The position numbers and the translations under genes were made by a program. Below the pieces are notes generated by a model. It saw nothing but the letters and a program-made list of their open reading frames with translations, ran no database searches and was not told the DNA's origin. A DNA stretch of 64,000 nucleotides, taken from positions 973,436-1,037,435 of the forward strand of contig SCFE01000098.1 in assembly GCA_004352715.1 (NCBI GenBank), given 5' to 3'. Within the stretch, counting starts at the first letter, position 1. The number at the start of each line of letters is the position of its first letter. This document shows positions 1 to 13,200 of the stretch, one piece after another. Origin of the DNA: Hofstenia miamia (lineage: Eukaryota; Xenacoelomorpha; Acoela).

Positions 1-1244
1 TTCCCGTACAATAAAAGCATTTGTTTGATTGGCTACAGACTCACTTGCTTCAACAGGCTACAGTATTACAATGAGTTTAATAATTCGATTTGCCTATCTA
101 CAATCACCCATTGCTTTTGATATAAAATGAATCTACTTTTTTGTTTATTTATTTTTACTTGAAACTAGCTGATTATACTTCTTAACAGATATATGTTTTT
201 GATAAAGAAAAGATAGTAAATAGAATTTCACTTGAGAATGTAAAAAGTTAATGCAAAGGAGTTTGAACTGTTGCGTTTTTAACACTCCAATAGTTTTTAT
301 TTGTGTACGTTTGCTTTATTTACTGTATGCATTGACAAATTTTAAATACACACAATTTACATGCATACATACATTTGCAAAACCTATACATATACACAAG
401 CAAATGCAACTATCAGAAGTCACTAAGTTACAGTGGAGCAAATAAGGAAGTTGAAAAAACTCTACAATTAATATATAGAAATTTCAAATATAGAACAGGC
501 TTACACCAGAGCCAAATATGACAAGGTTTAAATTTTTTACCCATCAATTATGGGCATGTATATGCATAATATGGTACATAATGATAATGGTATAGTAGCA
601 TATCATAGTCACCATCCCTGGCTTACACAATAGGAGAAATGCCTTGAATCGTGGGTGTGAGAAATATTTTTTGGCACTAGTCATTCTATGCACTTATAGC
701 CATGATAGCTTCAGTGATATTCTGTTCCCCTGACTTTTTGTTATCTTATAGATCGTGTATCAGGACATTTTTTGTATCGTGTATTCCGTGTTTTTGTGTA
801 ATCTATGTATTTTTCGTGGATCTTATATCGTGTACAATGCACTATTGTTGGTTTCAGTTATTTGAAGCATGACTAAATTGTATTACTTTCTTTTTTGGAC
901 TTTTAATACACATATATAGAATTTCATGTACAGTTTATCATACACTTAGACGTTCGATGCTCTTTAAATTTTGTTCTGCATGTTTCATTATATAGATATA
1001 TTGGGACATGCAGCTTATCAGAAACTGAGCACTGGTATATACGGGTTATTTTTAATTGATTAAAATGCAAATTTTAATGAATTCAAATTAATATTCTCAG
1101 TGCGTATTAATCATTTAAACACAGCTTATTTCCATTTTAAGGAGATTTCCATTTTACATATTATTTGGTGCTTTCGTCTTGGTTAATTTAGCTTATTCAA
1201 TTTACCAATGTTTTTCGCTGTTTGTTTGCAATCTACTTATTTAG
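1..1244. other. llgl intron (3' part of an intron entered at window start)
   Basis: No reading frame continues the gene here. The first recognisable LLGL exon starts at 1245 after a ttatttag acceptor. The sequence is AT-rich without an evident transposon. Confidence 0.7.
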
Positions 1245-4200
1245 GAGCTTGAGTCGGTCAGTTGGGTAAAGGATGGCAGCAAGTTTTATACCTCACACAG
1301 TGACGGTATTTACCACCTATGGACCATAGACAAACAGTATGACGACGGTACACAAAGAATCAAACCATATGGTGAGCTAATTAGATTAAAGATTTCTGGA
1401 AAATATTTTGTTCATAATTTTAAAATTTTTGAATTCTAAAATGTTTAGGACCTCTTGACTGCAAACCCATCCGAAAAATACTTCATAAAAACGCTAAAGA
1501 GTAAGTTGCTCGATTTTATATTCCTTCGAAGTGAAACTTTTCTAATAATTACTTTATATATTGATTTAAACTTATCAGACTGTTCCTTTAAGGGATGAAA
1601 ATCATTAGAAAACTATAGATATTTCAAGTACACAACTTAAATATCTTCCGTATTTTGCAATTAAAAATTATAACGTCGTAATCCATATTCTAAACATTAC
1701 TGCTAGTTAACTTTTTGTATTATATGTTCAAATTTGTTGAGGTTATTCTATAACGGGTGTATTGAAATGTTTAGAGGATAGATTATAATTTTTGAAATAT
1801 TTAAGTTTGATTGGTTGCTTACTCCATAGTTTTCTAATGATTTCATCCTATATAGTAGTTTACCCCTAACTTTGTTTTTGTCAAACTTCTTTTCTGATTT
1901 TATGACTAACAACTATATTTCAATGAGGAATCGAATATGTTTGGTACATTTTATTTTCATTTCATTTACATGTAGAATGTTACAAAAGCATAACTTATCT
2001 CACAAAGCAAAGCTGCCGTTGAAAATTTTAATTATATTATTTCTTGAAAATAGCTTCAAAGGCTGATTTGTAGCGTGGAGTTCTCAAAGTTTAATATCAA
2101 AAGTGTCTGTGGAACAGCTTGTGCTATGTAACATTTACTTAACACTCTGAAATACGTTCATTTTTATATGAAACTAAGCTATATTCCAAGACTCAACGTT
2201 GTTAATCATTTTTACTCGCGATTAAGCTTTTCACTCAGTGTACTGTGTCCTTCTTCTGAGTGCAGTAACTTGATTCATGGCTAGTCAATGCATTATTCTT
2301 ATTAGTTTGTCGAATAGCTTGTTCTTGACAAAACCCAGCATGAGGTTCGCTATGCTCTTAAAATCTCGGTTTTCTGGCTTATTTTATTTATGCTTCGTGT
2401 TCTTAAAAGTCAATGTAAGATTTATAACAAATTTCTTTATCTATCGAGTGATGAGGGGCTTCTGATTTGTAAGTAATAATATTCTACAACAAACTGGATG
2501 TAGATTGTGTGATGGGGATTTTCGGTCTACAGTTTTTGCGCGGGAAATTATTAAGTTCCCGTAAATGAATGAGTCATCTTTGATAAAGTTAACTTTTGCC
2601 AGTGTTGAGTGATTTTGTTCTTTAGGAATAATAATTGGTTGGTATTTTAGTTGCCTGATTAATTTTCCGTTCTCATTGAATTTGTTAATTTATGACGGTC
2701 ACACAACTTTTCTTATTTATGAATAGAATGTTGGCATTGTTACCATTTCCCATTTCTCATTAATCTCACTGTAAAATTCACCGGAGTAGAAACTAATGAC
2801 ATTGGAGCATTCAGTATTTAAATTAGTTAGGAATTCCAAATCTTGTCAATGTGCAGGATTCAGCATACCCTGGTTTTGAAAATGGCCTTTTTAAATCATA
2901 ATTTACCTTTCAAACGAACGTATTACATTTTATACACATTGCAAAGTTTTCATTAGTTAATTTACCCTTTCCAATGCCAAAAATTTTCCAAAAAAGTTTA
3001 CTTTTGATGCTTACTGTATTTCAATTTAAAATAAATGCATTTTAATGATAATAAATGTTTGTTATGTATTCATTTAGTAAACACTAGTTTTTGCATTAAA
3101 GGAATAATGCTTCCGTTTGAGACCTTAACTAAACAAATAAGTTTTGGTAACTTTTGAAATTCAGTTTTCAAACATTATTAGCATCAGTGAGCGAAATATT
3201 GCGAATCGATTTTATGAATTAATCTGTACTCGGATTATTGACAAGCGCAGTAGTATTGTTAAGTGAGTGTTTCTCTAGAAAATCTCCCTGACAACGTAAA
3301 ATAGTACTTTTATTTCTCATTAGACGGCATTGCATGCTAACCAAATGTAATATTCTGAGGATAGCAAACATTAGAGCAGTGCCATTATTAAGCCTAAATA
3401 TTCTTCAATAAATTTTAATAGCCCGACTATACAATCAACTGTTTATGGGACTGAAGCTCTGTATAATTTGTTTATCATATATTGAACAGAAGTTAACAGT
3501 TCAACAATTACTTTTTCGATTTTTTTCAATGTTGAAATTCCGAACTCGTTGTCTTAGTAAAATTATTAATTCGTATGATTATGCCTGTAATTTAATAGTT
3601 GCCATGATCGATTGTGATCATGTTTTAGTGGGCTCTGGAACTACATACCAATTTTCCAATATTGTACTTGCACAATTAATGTTATATAAATAGGTATATT
3701 TATCAAAAATTTTTATCTTGTCAACTTTATAATTTCTACCCCAATATCAAATTATTTAGGAATGGAGTTTGTTTTTTCTAAATTGTTACAGGTATTAAGT
3801 GGGCGTTTGTTTAACATTTGGTGAAATAAAACCCAAAAAATACGAATTGCCGTGTTAATTTACCATTGTAAATTTCAGTGTTGACAACTTTTATAAACAT
3901 TTAATTTCAAGTTCAGGAATAATTATTTTCCATAATTTCCTGCTGGTCGTGATTTTGACGTTAGTACTCAATGTTTTGAATTTGGATTGCAGAGAGAGAG
4001 TAGTTAGACCAACATTTACATTGGTAAAGTAAATAAATAAATTCTTTTTACCTCAACTTATTTTGAAATACAATTAAGATTTCTCACAAAATGCTAGTCA
4101 ATTTTTGAATACCTACATTTTCTTGATCTTCTAAATCTAAATATACAATGCATTTTCAGATTTTTAATAATGGTGAGCTTTGAGTGCTAAAATAATATAA

Positions 4201-7200
4201 CATTGTTTACAATGGAGATTGCACCTGAGGTTTGTCGTAAAGAGCGCTTTTATGTATTAGAATTTTCTATTAATTTTAATATAACACGCCGGTTTCCATG
4301 TGCACAACTATTTTTTATCACTTGGCTTCCAAGTTAAATTTTTAGCATAGCAGTAGTACGATTTAAGACTGCGGGAAACGGTTAAATTTTTTGAACCCGG
4401 GACTAGACCTGTCTAGCACTGACTCGGCCCTATCAAGAAATACTACAAAATCAAAAAATATTAAAAATTAATTAAAGGCTATTAGTCCTTAAGAATTTCT
4501 ATCGATTCTACCAATGGTTAATGACCCATCACCCGACGCCCGACTCGTTTTGTTTTGAAACTTCCACGTTTTGGGTTTATTGTGTGCTTATAAGATAAAA
4601 TGTATACTTTTGGTTTTATTATGGGTAAATACTGAACATATGCCGATCCCGGAACCAGTGCTTTCAAAGTTGGATGAAAATGAAGTTTGAAATTTGAATA
4701 CCTCTCAAACTTTGATTTGAAAATTTGAATATTATTTAATTCAAAGTTTGATTTCAAGTTTGACATTGCTCAGAAAAATTCCCACATTCAAAATATATGC
4801 ATATTTATTACATTGTATATTTAATGGAGTTATTTCACGAATTACGTCATAAAGCTAATGAGTTTTAATAGCCAGTACACACCTCAAATAACTTTTCTAG
4901 ACCTTATAATTGTGAATTTTGAAAATTAGAAAAATTAAAATTTTATGAAATGACTCCATTAAATATAAAACCGTCTGACGCAGAGCTTACCTTTATTTTT
5001 TTGTAACAATGTGGAGTATATAGCCTACTAGAACATAATTTATAGTATAACACATTGGCTATAGAGACAAGACAATCAGATTTTATGCTTATTACATAAA
5101 AACATCATATTTCTAGTAAATGACCTGTAATTTCTAAAGATTTTGAAAAATATTGAAATTGCTCTAATTAATTGAAATAAATCAGCAAAACAGAACAACA
5201 TACACATGTTGTCATGATACACAAAGTATACAAAATGAGTTCACTGTTAGTTCAATTATCGAACATGCTATAAGAACAAGTACCAAAGTATAATATGAGA
5301 ATGAATTTATAAAGTCATTATTAAGGGGGTGCCACACGGTTAATCTTTTGACTAATAGTCATTTTCAAATAGAACAATTTCTATTTCAAAATTTGACTAA
5401 TCGTAAACCGCAAAAGTCACTTTTTGAGGGATGCCACATGGTTAGTCTCTTGACTATAGTCAAAAAAGTTTTTCGACTATAGTCAAAAGACTAATCGTGT
5501 AGCACCCCCTTTAATGCTTGTCAGATGGTTTCATTTACAATATTTAACAAAGTAGTTTTAATATTAATACACTGGATACAATAAGTTTGAATTTCAATAT
5601 ATTATTTTAACATAAAATAATATAGAAAAAATTAAATAAACTGTTGATGTAAAAATTGTGACAAAAATTAAAGTTTGTTCTTTAGTGTCCAAAATTTGAT
5701 TTTAAAGTTTGGAATTTTTGTAGAAATTTGAAAATTTGATTTGAAATTTTGAAAATTTGAATTTGATTTGAAAGACCTGCCTTGAGGTTTTATAAGTATG
5801 ATTGTTGATTTGCACTATTTACAATAATGCCCATTAAATTTCCCCGTGAAGTGTTTTGCAATTTCCGTTTTCAAGACCGCAAGTTTTTATAGTTAATAAG
5901 TGTCCAATATGTAGCTCATCAAATTTATTAAACTTTCCTACCATAAGAAGCCGACGTTTCTTTGCAAATTTTGCTAATTTATCAGCCCTCACTTCAGCAT
6001 TCTGTTTTTTGTATTAGGTTCAGCAATTGTAATTTTAAATGGCTTTTAATTGGAACCATCACTTTCAAGACGTTTCTTAGTCTAAATTTAGACTATCGAA
6101 TTAGTAGGTTACATTAAATTTAGTTAGATTATCACTTGTACTACACAAGAAGCTGTAAAATTCTCTACTTCAGCAGAATCAAATTGGAGTCTTTGGAAAG
6201 TTAGTCGTTCCTGCTGATAGTGCTCTTGTAGAAATTGATTTTTTGATGTTTCATTCGTAAGTGTCATTTGAAAAGTTTAAAAAATTACAAGTTAAAAATT
6301 TAATCATAACAATGCTAATGTAAACTTGTAACATTGCACAATAGTTGTGTGAAATATACACTATATTTACATGTTGTTGTAAGATGCCATTATTCCAACT
6401 GGAATCTAGTGATACCTCAAAATGTAATGGGATCCTGTGAATTTTTGTACTTGTACACTTTTTCAATGCTTTTTCTATCAAATGGTCATTTAATTTAAAC
6501 AAGTAAATTTGTATTTTAAAATTATGCAAATTTATTTTTACATGGGTATTGTTTATGATCTTTTCTATGATACTTAGAAGCGAGTGATTTAAGTTCTGCA
6601 GGAAATATTTACAGCTTGAACAACTTAATAAATTTCGTGCTTCAGCTGGAGACAAACTTCTGCATTTAATTATTCGAGTTTCTTATTTAATGGTGAAAGA
6701 GTAAACACACAGTGGGAGAACTTTATATTGATAAATTCGGGGTAAACTTCCACGCTGTCATTAGATTCTTGTCAAAATGTTCCAGTTTATATTAGCTCCA
6801 TGGCTTTTCACAAGTTGCCTTTATTCACAAATATATACGCCCAAAATCCGTTTTAATCTTATATACCAGGAAAGTCTTTAATATTCTTTTTTCCATTGAT
6901 AACCTATTGTTTTGTTCTTTTATTCTCCAAAGCAAATAAATATAGTTGTCGATTAATTTCCTTTGTCATGATTTATTTCTTTGGATGCTTTGCTAATCTG
7001 TTTTACCGCGAAATTCGATATTTCAGACAGTATGACTAAGTATTCTATTCCTTATTGCTAAATTAGATTAATGACAGGAGTTGATTGATCCTGATCATTT
7101 CCGTTGGGTTTGAAACTGTCTAAACTTTACATCGTTAGGTTTGTAACTTTTGTATTAATTGCATTCCAATCTAAATTGTATTAAATATGCAGCACGCAGC

Positions 7201-10140
7201 ACCGCTGTATTATGCATTACCGTGATGAGTCCAACCAATAACGAGCGCGCAACTAATTTAATATCTAACCTATTATTGTGCTATTTTGAGTCAATGTATT
7301 TTGGCGATATCACATGTGACTAATATTTTGAGACTGTTTACTGTATACGTGTACACCCTTGAATGTTATTAAGGACTTATCCCTAATTTAATGCATTTTG
7401 TTAGAAAGACCAGTGTATTAATAATTTTAGGACTTTTTATACAGTTCCGTACGAATTTAATGACAATGTTAAAGTAGTAAAGAACGTCTATCTTTGAAAT
7501 GCAAGTAGACCATAGTGAGTGTTATGTATCTGATTAATAATTCGGCAAAATAATAGTTTTCATGAACGCGTTATGGTCAAATATTGAATGTTCAAATACG
7601 TTCTTTACCTTCTCATGCGAAATTCAGGTCAAACAATCGCTTATCTTCTTATTCAATATCATAGACACTTCAGCATTGTTTGTAACTTTAATTTTGTGGG
7701 ATAATAATTCTCCTCAAGTCAAATCATATATAATGAATTATTTCCATTGCAAATTGTAAGTTACACAAAAGTACTTCCAATTGTTTGTAAGGATTAACAT
7801 TTTTCAAACTTTGATTAATTAAACATGTAGGGGTAGCTAAGCTACAGCGGTTTTTAATATATTGTTAATATGTTGTTTGTTTTGTAATAGTAATAATAAT
7901 AACTGGAGTGTTATAAAATTACCCTAGCAGTGAACTGGTTGTGGTTCCTGTTTGGTTTTAATAGTCGATTGATTTCAATATTCGAAGGAATCGAATATGT
8001 CCATGATTTGAATTTCTTATGATTGGAAATGTTGATATTTTAGTTCGAATCGAACATTCGATTCAAAATTCCGAATATTCGCTGTCGCCTAAGTTAAGTT
8101 GCTTTCTTTTGTATCTGCTTCTGTTTAAAGTGAACAATCCTTTAATTGTACTAAAAATTGGTTATTTAGCGGAGAATTTCTCATCTTCTCGGGTGGTATG
8201 CAACGCGCTTCTCACGGCGACAAGCATGCTATATCAGTGAAAAAAGGCGACGATACCGTTGTTTTTGATTTTTCGTCAAAAGTTATTGATTTTATTACTT
8301 TGCAAGAAGATGAAGGCGGTAAGAACAATTTTTGAATTCAAATGATTTCGGTTTATAATACATCTAATTTACTTAGAAGTCAAAATTTTAAGGTTCGAAC
8401 TGAGCTCTAGCTAAGCCACAATTTTTTGGGCTCGAGCCACTTATCTAAAATTTCAGTATTTCAAGCTTAAATCTGATTATAATTTGAAAATATTACACAT
8501 TGAATTAAAAATTTTTAAATTTTCAAAAACAAATCAAGTAATCAGATCCTTGGAATTCCATTTAATAGATTTGTCCTTTTAATTGCAGCGTTTTTTATTG
8601 GCTTTCACAAAAATTAAGTCTCGCCATTTCTTGTTAATGACAGATCTTCCAGCACTGCCGGTTCTGATTCTAAATTTTTAGAAGGAATAGTCAATATTCG
8701 TACGCATTTATCCATCTTTGGATATTTGATCTTGGTTCATCTGCGGACCAGTAGGGCATGAAATTATAGCTAACAGGTTCCTTGAAAACATGGACATTTC
8801 TTCTTCAATCGTTTTTGCATTTTCACCATGCAGTTTTTGTCGTTTAGCAAAAGAAATGAATTATTTTCGCCGGGTTTAGTAGGATTTGGAGTTTCGACAC
8901 GTGTTATAATCGATTAGATGACCGAGGTTGACCAGATGGTTAAGAAGACTCGACATCAGTAACTTTATGAGAAGTACCCTTGAGAAATTGTTTGGAAAAA
9001 TCGGACCAAATTTGTTTCTGTTTCGTACTAATATTTGTGCCCCTGACTCGAGTGTACAAAAGTATAGTACAAACAGCAATGGTTTCTCGTTTTCCTGTAA
9101 AAATCTTATCTGGAGACAGGCCATAGGCCTAGTCTTTGAAGAGTTTCCATAAGAAGATTAATTCAAAAGTATACCAGACTGATGATGGGAGTACGAACTT
9201 CCGAAAACATTTCCTTAGCTTGTAACAGGGTTAGTGCAGATTCCATTAAATTCCATAATACGGGTGTAGGTGACAATGGTGGCGGTTTTTTTAAATTGTT
9301 GGCAAACATTGCACATTCAGAAAAGGCAAGATTGGCTAAGATTTTGTTGCCGCGCAGACACGCCCATTGTTTAAATGTGGAACTCCATCTAGTAAAGACG
9401 TCTGCGAGCGGATTGCTTACCTTGTTCATTCTGTCCATTTGATGCTTGTACATGATTGCCATAACTACTGTTGGAGTGAAATGGTGGTCATTGTAAGTTA
9501 ATATAAACGCAACTTTAAGAATCTGAATTAATATCCCAATGAATAGTTCAAAAAATTTTTGCGAACTTTCAGCATAAGGACAATTTGTTAAATCGAGTGT
9601 AAGTACTTAAAAATCGTGCAAACTCGTGGTTAGTTTGAATGCTCTAGGGAACTCGAGTGCGCAGAATTGGCTCAAGCTCGAGCAGGCTTGCATGGCCCTA
9701 AATTTATCTTTAAATACTTTTTGAGAAATGTATTAACAAAACAAATATATTTTTAGTTGTTCATTTTGTTTAGATGAATCTCCTTATGCCCTTTTTGTTC
9801 TTCTCGAAGAAGAGTTGGTTGCTATTGATCTCCAGGCCAATGCAGACGAAAAAACTCCTCTGTAAGTGAAACCCATATTAGAAAAATCGCAATAATTTTT
9901 TAGATGGCCCGTTTTCATTAAGCCATATTTGAATGTGGCTTCTGCTTCTACACTAACCTCATTTCATCTCATTGAAAGTTGTCCTGATGAGTTGTATGAA
10001 AAGATAGTTAGCAAAGGTCAAGATCAGCTGTTGCACAAAGTGTCTCCACATGATTGGCCAATTACTGGCGGAGTGTCCACATCTCCAATAGACAAGGAAA
10101 AATCAGTTTTAATTACGGGACATGAAGACGGCAATGTCCG
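1245..10140 (+). CDS. llgl: llgl exons 1-5 of the window: first beta-propeller, later blades
   Basis: Exons 1245-1371, 1449-1500, 8170-8318, 9774-9861 and 9904-10140. They encode the stretch equivalent to human LLGL1 from the LESLCW strand through the TGHEDGTVRFW strand, so WD40 blades of the first propeller. Recognisable strings are ESVSWVKDG, SHSDGIYHLW, FLIFSGGMQRASHGDKH and DWPITGG. Donors are gtgagc, gtaagt, gtaaga, gtaagt and gtaatt; acceptors end in ttag or ttttag. The intron between the second and third exons is 6.7 kb and holds MITEs. The one between exons 3 and 4 holds a dead hAT transposase. Confidence 0.95.
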
Positions 10141-10258
10141 GTAATTTTCATTCAGTACTATTTCTGACAGAAGTTTTAATCCGATTGCTACTTTATGCGG
10201 TTTTCAAATGTGCAAATAGACATTTATATTGACGCTTATATTAACAAATTGTTCAAAA

Positions 10259-10296
<38 letters not shown>

Positions 10297-13200
10297 TGGT
10301 GAATTGTCACTTATGCTATTCCAACGGATATAATAGCGTTTGTGTTGATGAGAGAATTCATTACTATGCATTTTGCAAAGGTGTTAATATTGACCTACAC
10401 GGCTGCATTCATCATCGTTTAGATCCTTGATCAAATGCGTTATGAAATGTTATAAATTCTCAATTGATTTGCAAACTCCTTTAAAATCAAATTTCTTGTT
10501 TGTTTACTACTCGCTTAGTCACATTGACACATGCGCACCAGAAGATACTTTCATTTGATTATCCATCCAAGTTCTTCCGCCGACATTTATCTGGTGTAGA
10601 AATTGATTAATTATTGTTATATTATAAGTTTATTCTGGCTGGTATAACTAACACCATATTTTATGTTGCATGTTCCCGACATTTATCTGGTGTAGAAATT
10701 GATTAATTATTGTTATATTATAAGTTTATTCTGGCTGGTATAACTAACACCATATTTTATGTTGCATGTTAACTAAGCACATTTACATTTTATATGTTTA
10801 TATATAAACTGTATGCGTGAATCTTTGTAGTAAATTCAAAGCACTTTGTTAAATAGAAATCTATGCGCTCTCAAAATGTGCATCATGTGCAAAGTAACAT
10901 CTTGAGGAATAAATGTCCCAGATGTCTGTCGTTATCCGCGATATCGCATGCCGCAAACACTACGAGAGAAACAAAATTATAATTGGATATTCAATATTTT
11001 ACCTGCTTATTGAAATATGCGTTGACTGTTTAATTATCTGCACATTTCCCAACTATTCGAAACATTCTAATGAGATTAATTTGATGTGTAATGTGTGACT
11101 ATGCAAAAAGTATTATTTAGTGCCAATTTTAAATTGGAAAATCTCAGCTCAGATTTATTTTTATTTATGTGTGTGTGTGTGTGCATTATTTGCAATATGT
11201 ACGCCCAACAAATTGAGACAATTTAAAGTTTAAAAGCTGCCCGTATTAAAATTATTGCAATTTTAACAACCCTGCCAACTGGTAGTAAACACTAGCGATG
11301 AACGCGATACAGGTTTTCTAAAATTATTTCCACTGCAGAGAAAAAATCTTCACCGCTAACCACCGCAATGTGCAGATTTTTACCGCAAACCACCGCAATA
11401 AATGAAATTTTACCGCGGCATGCTGCAAAAATGTCGATTTCTATCTTCGTAAGAAAAATAGATATTTCTAAACTGTATTATATGGCTATGGATCATTCGT
11501 AGAAAACGTTAAAGACAATTTTTTTTGGGTATTATTCAATTTGTTCTATTTTATTAGAGTAGTGTCCAATTTTTCATGCAATATACAAAATTTACTATTC
11601 ATATTTTGTATGTGAAATCTATTAATTTTACTTCAGAAAGTTTTTTGAGAAATGCTTAGAGATTTTAAATCTTAAAGCAAAATACATCATAAGTATATTT
11701 TTATGCCACCGTAATTTGGTTAATTCTACCGCTAACCACCGCAATTGTGTAAATCGCTACCGCGGTTCACCACAGCGCGGCATACCATGGTATTACGGCA
11801 ATCGCACTCATCTCTACTAAACACCTTTTACATTTGGTTGGTTAAAGTCAGGCTTCACAAAACTGTTTCGAATCCATAGAAATTTTGTTCAATGCAATGA
11901 ATAAATTCCTTCATTAATTGGATTTCGCATTACCACATTTATTGAGTGTGAGGAGAAAGTGAATGAACTTTCATCGATTTGTTCACAAGTTCGGCTTCCC
12001 TTGCCTGCCACGTAATGATTGATGATGTATTGAAAGAATTGTTTATTTAAAGGAACGAGATTCATTAAAAATAATACTAAATTAATTACTACGTTTTAAA
12101 TGCTAACTAATATATTGAAAGCCAGCAGTCATTCGAGTCTCCTCTGCTTTTATCATTTACGGTGCTATTCAATTCGTTTGTTCACCATTTCCTCTGTCGC
12201 ACGCGTTGTTCAGTCTGATGGCAACAAACTGCAGTGCATATTTGCTTTTAATGTTCTCTCTTAGCTTAATGGTTGAATAGACTGATGAATGCTGCCCGGG
12301 GGACCAGATGAATCATTTCCAGATATTGCCTATTTAATATCGCTCCATTTTCTACCATTTATCGTTTCTAATTTTATATAATTCGAAATTTATTCGAATT
12401 CCCATTCCCACCACTCATTGTAGTGTGATATTTTCCCACCACATTTAATTTATTATCAAATTGTTCCTTAAGTTTAACACAATTAGTGCTCCACGGTCAT
12501 AATGTTTAACAATTGTTAACACAATTAATCCAAGCGACAAATAAAGTGTACTTATTTTATGATCGCGCATTTGGTATAGAGTTGTGAAAATTGGAACTGA
12601 AGTATCTTTGAAGTTAATTTCAAACCAACAGTTTATATAGTGTAGTTTATAACATCTTTCATAGGAATTGGTATTTGATCATTTTGCTGGAATTGGAATT
12701 TGTAATTGACCAATTCGTAAGTGTGGGAATTTGATTTAGAATTGAAAAATGATCAAAATTGAGTTTACATTCTAAGTTGATTCAGAACCCCACCTAATTC
12801 AAAATATTATTGCTTATACATATACATATACTCGCATAAGAGCCCGATCGCACAATTTACAATGCAGGGATTATCGATCAAATTCATATTTAATTATAAT
12901 ATTTAAAATTATTTATGAATGTTTAAATGTCAGCTCTCAATTTATAAATTTTACTGACAATGAAATGGGAATTGAAACTAATATTATTGGAATTGGGATT
13001 TAATGACAAAGAATTGGAATTCAAGAATTGAAATATGTTTATGCTTAAGTTTTCGGAAATTAAAATGTGATTCTTAAGAATTGTATTGTGTAAATCTATT
13101 CATTTTTTAAAAACTAATTTGATGCATGAGAATATTCACTGTTTAATTATCGATGCATTACGTATTTTAACAAATTTTTTGCTTTTCATTTTATTTAAAT

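Larger units (their letters stand above)
1501..8169 (+). other. llgl intron, 6.7 kb
   Basis: Non-coding. It contains two clear TTAA-flanked MITEs (4825-4958 and 5325-5510). At 4660-4770 and 5690-5780 there are clusters of short words such as caaagtttga and gaaatttgaa that look like subterminal repeats of an older element. Reading frames here are short and without family features. Confidence 0.7.
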
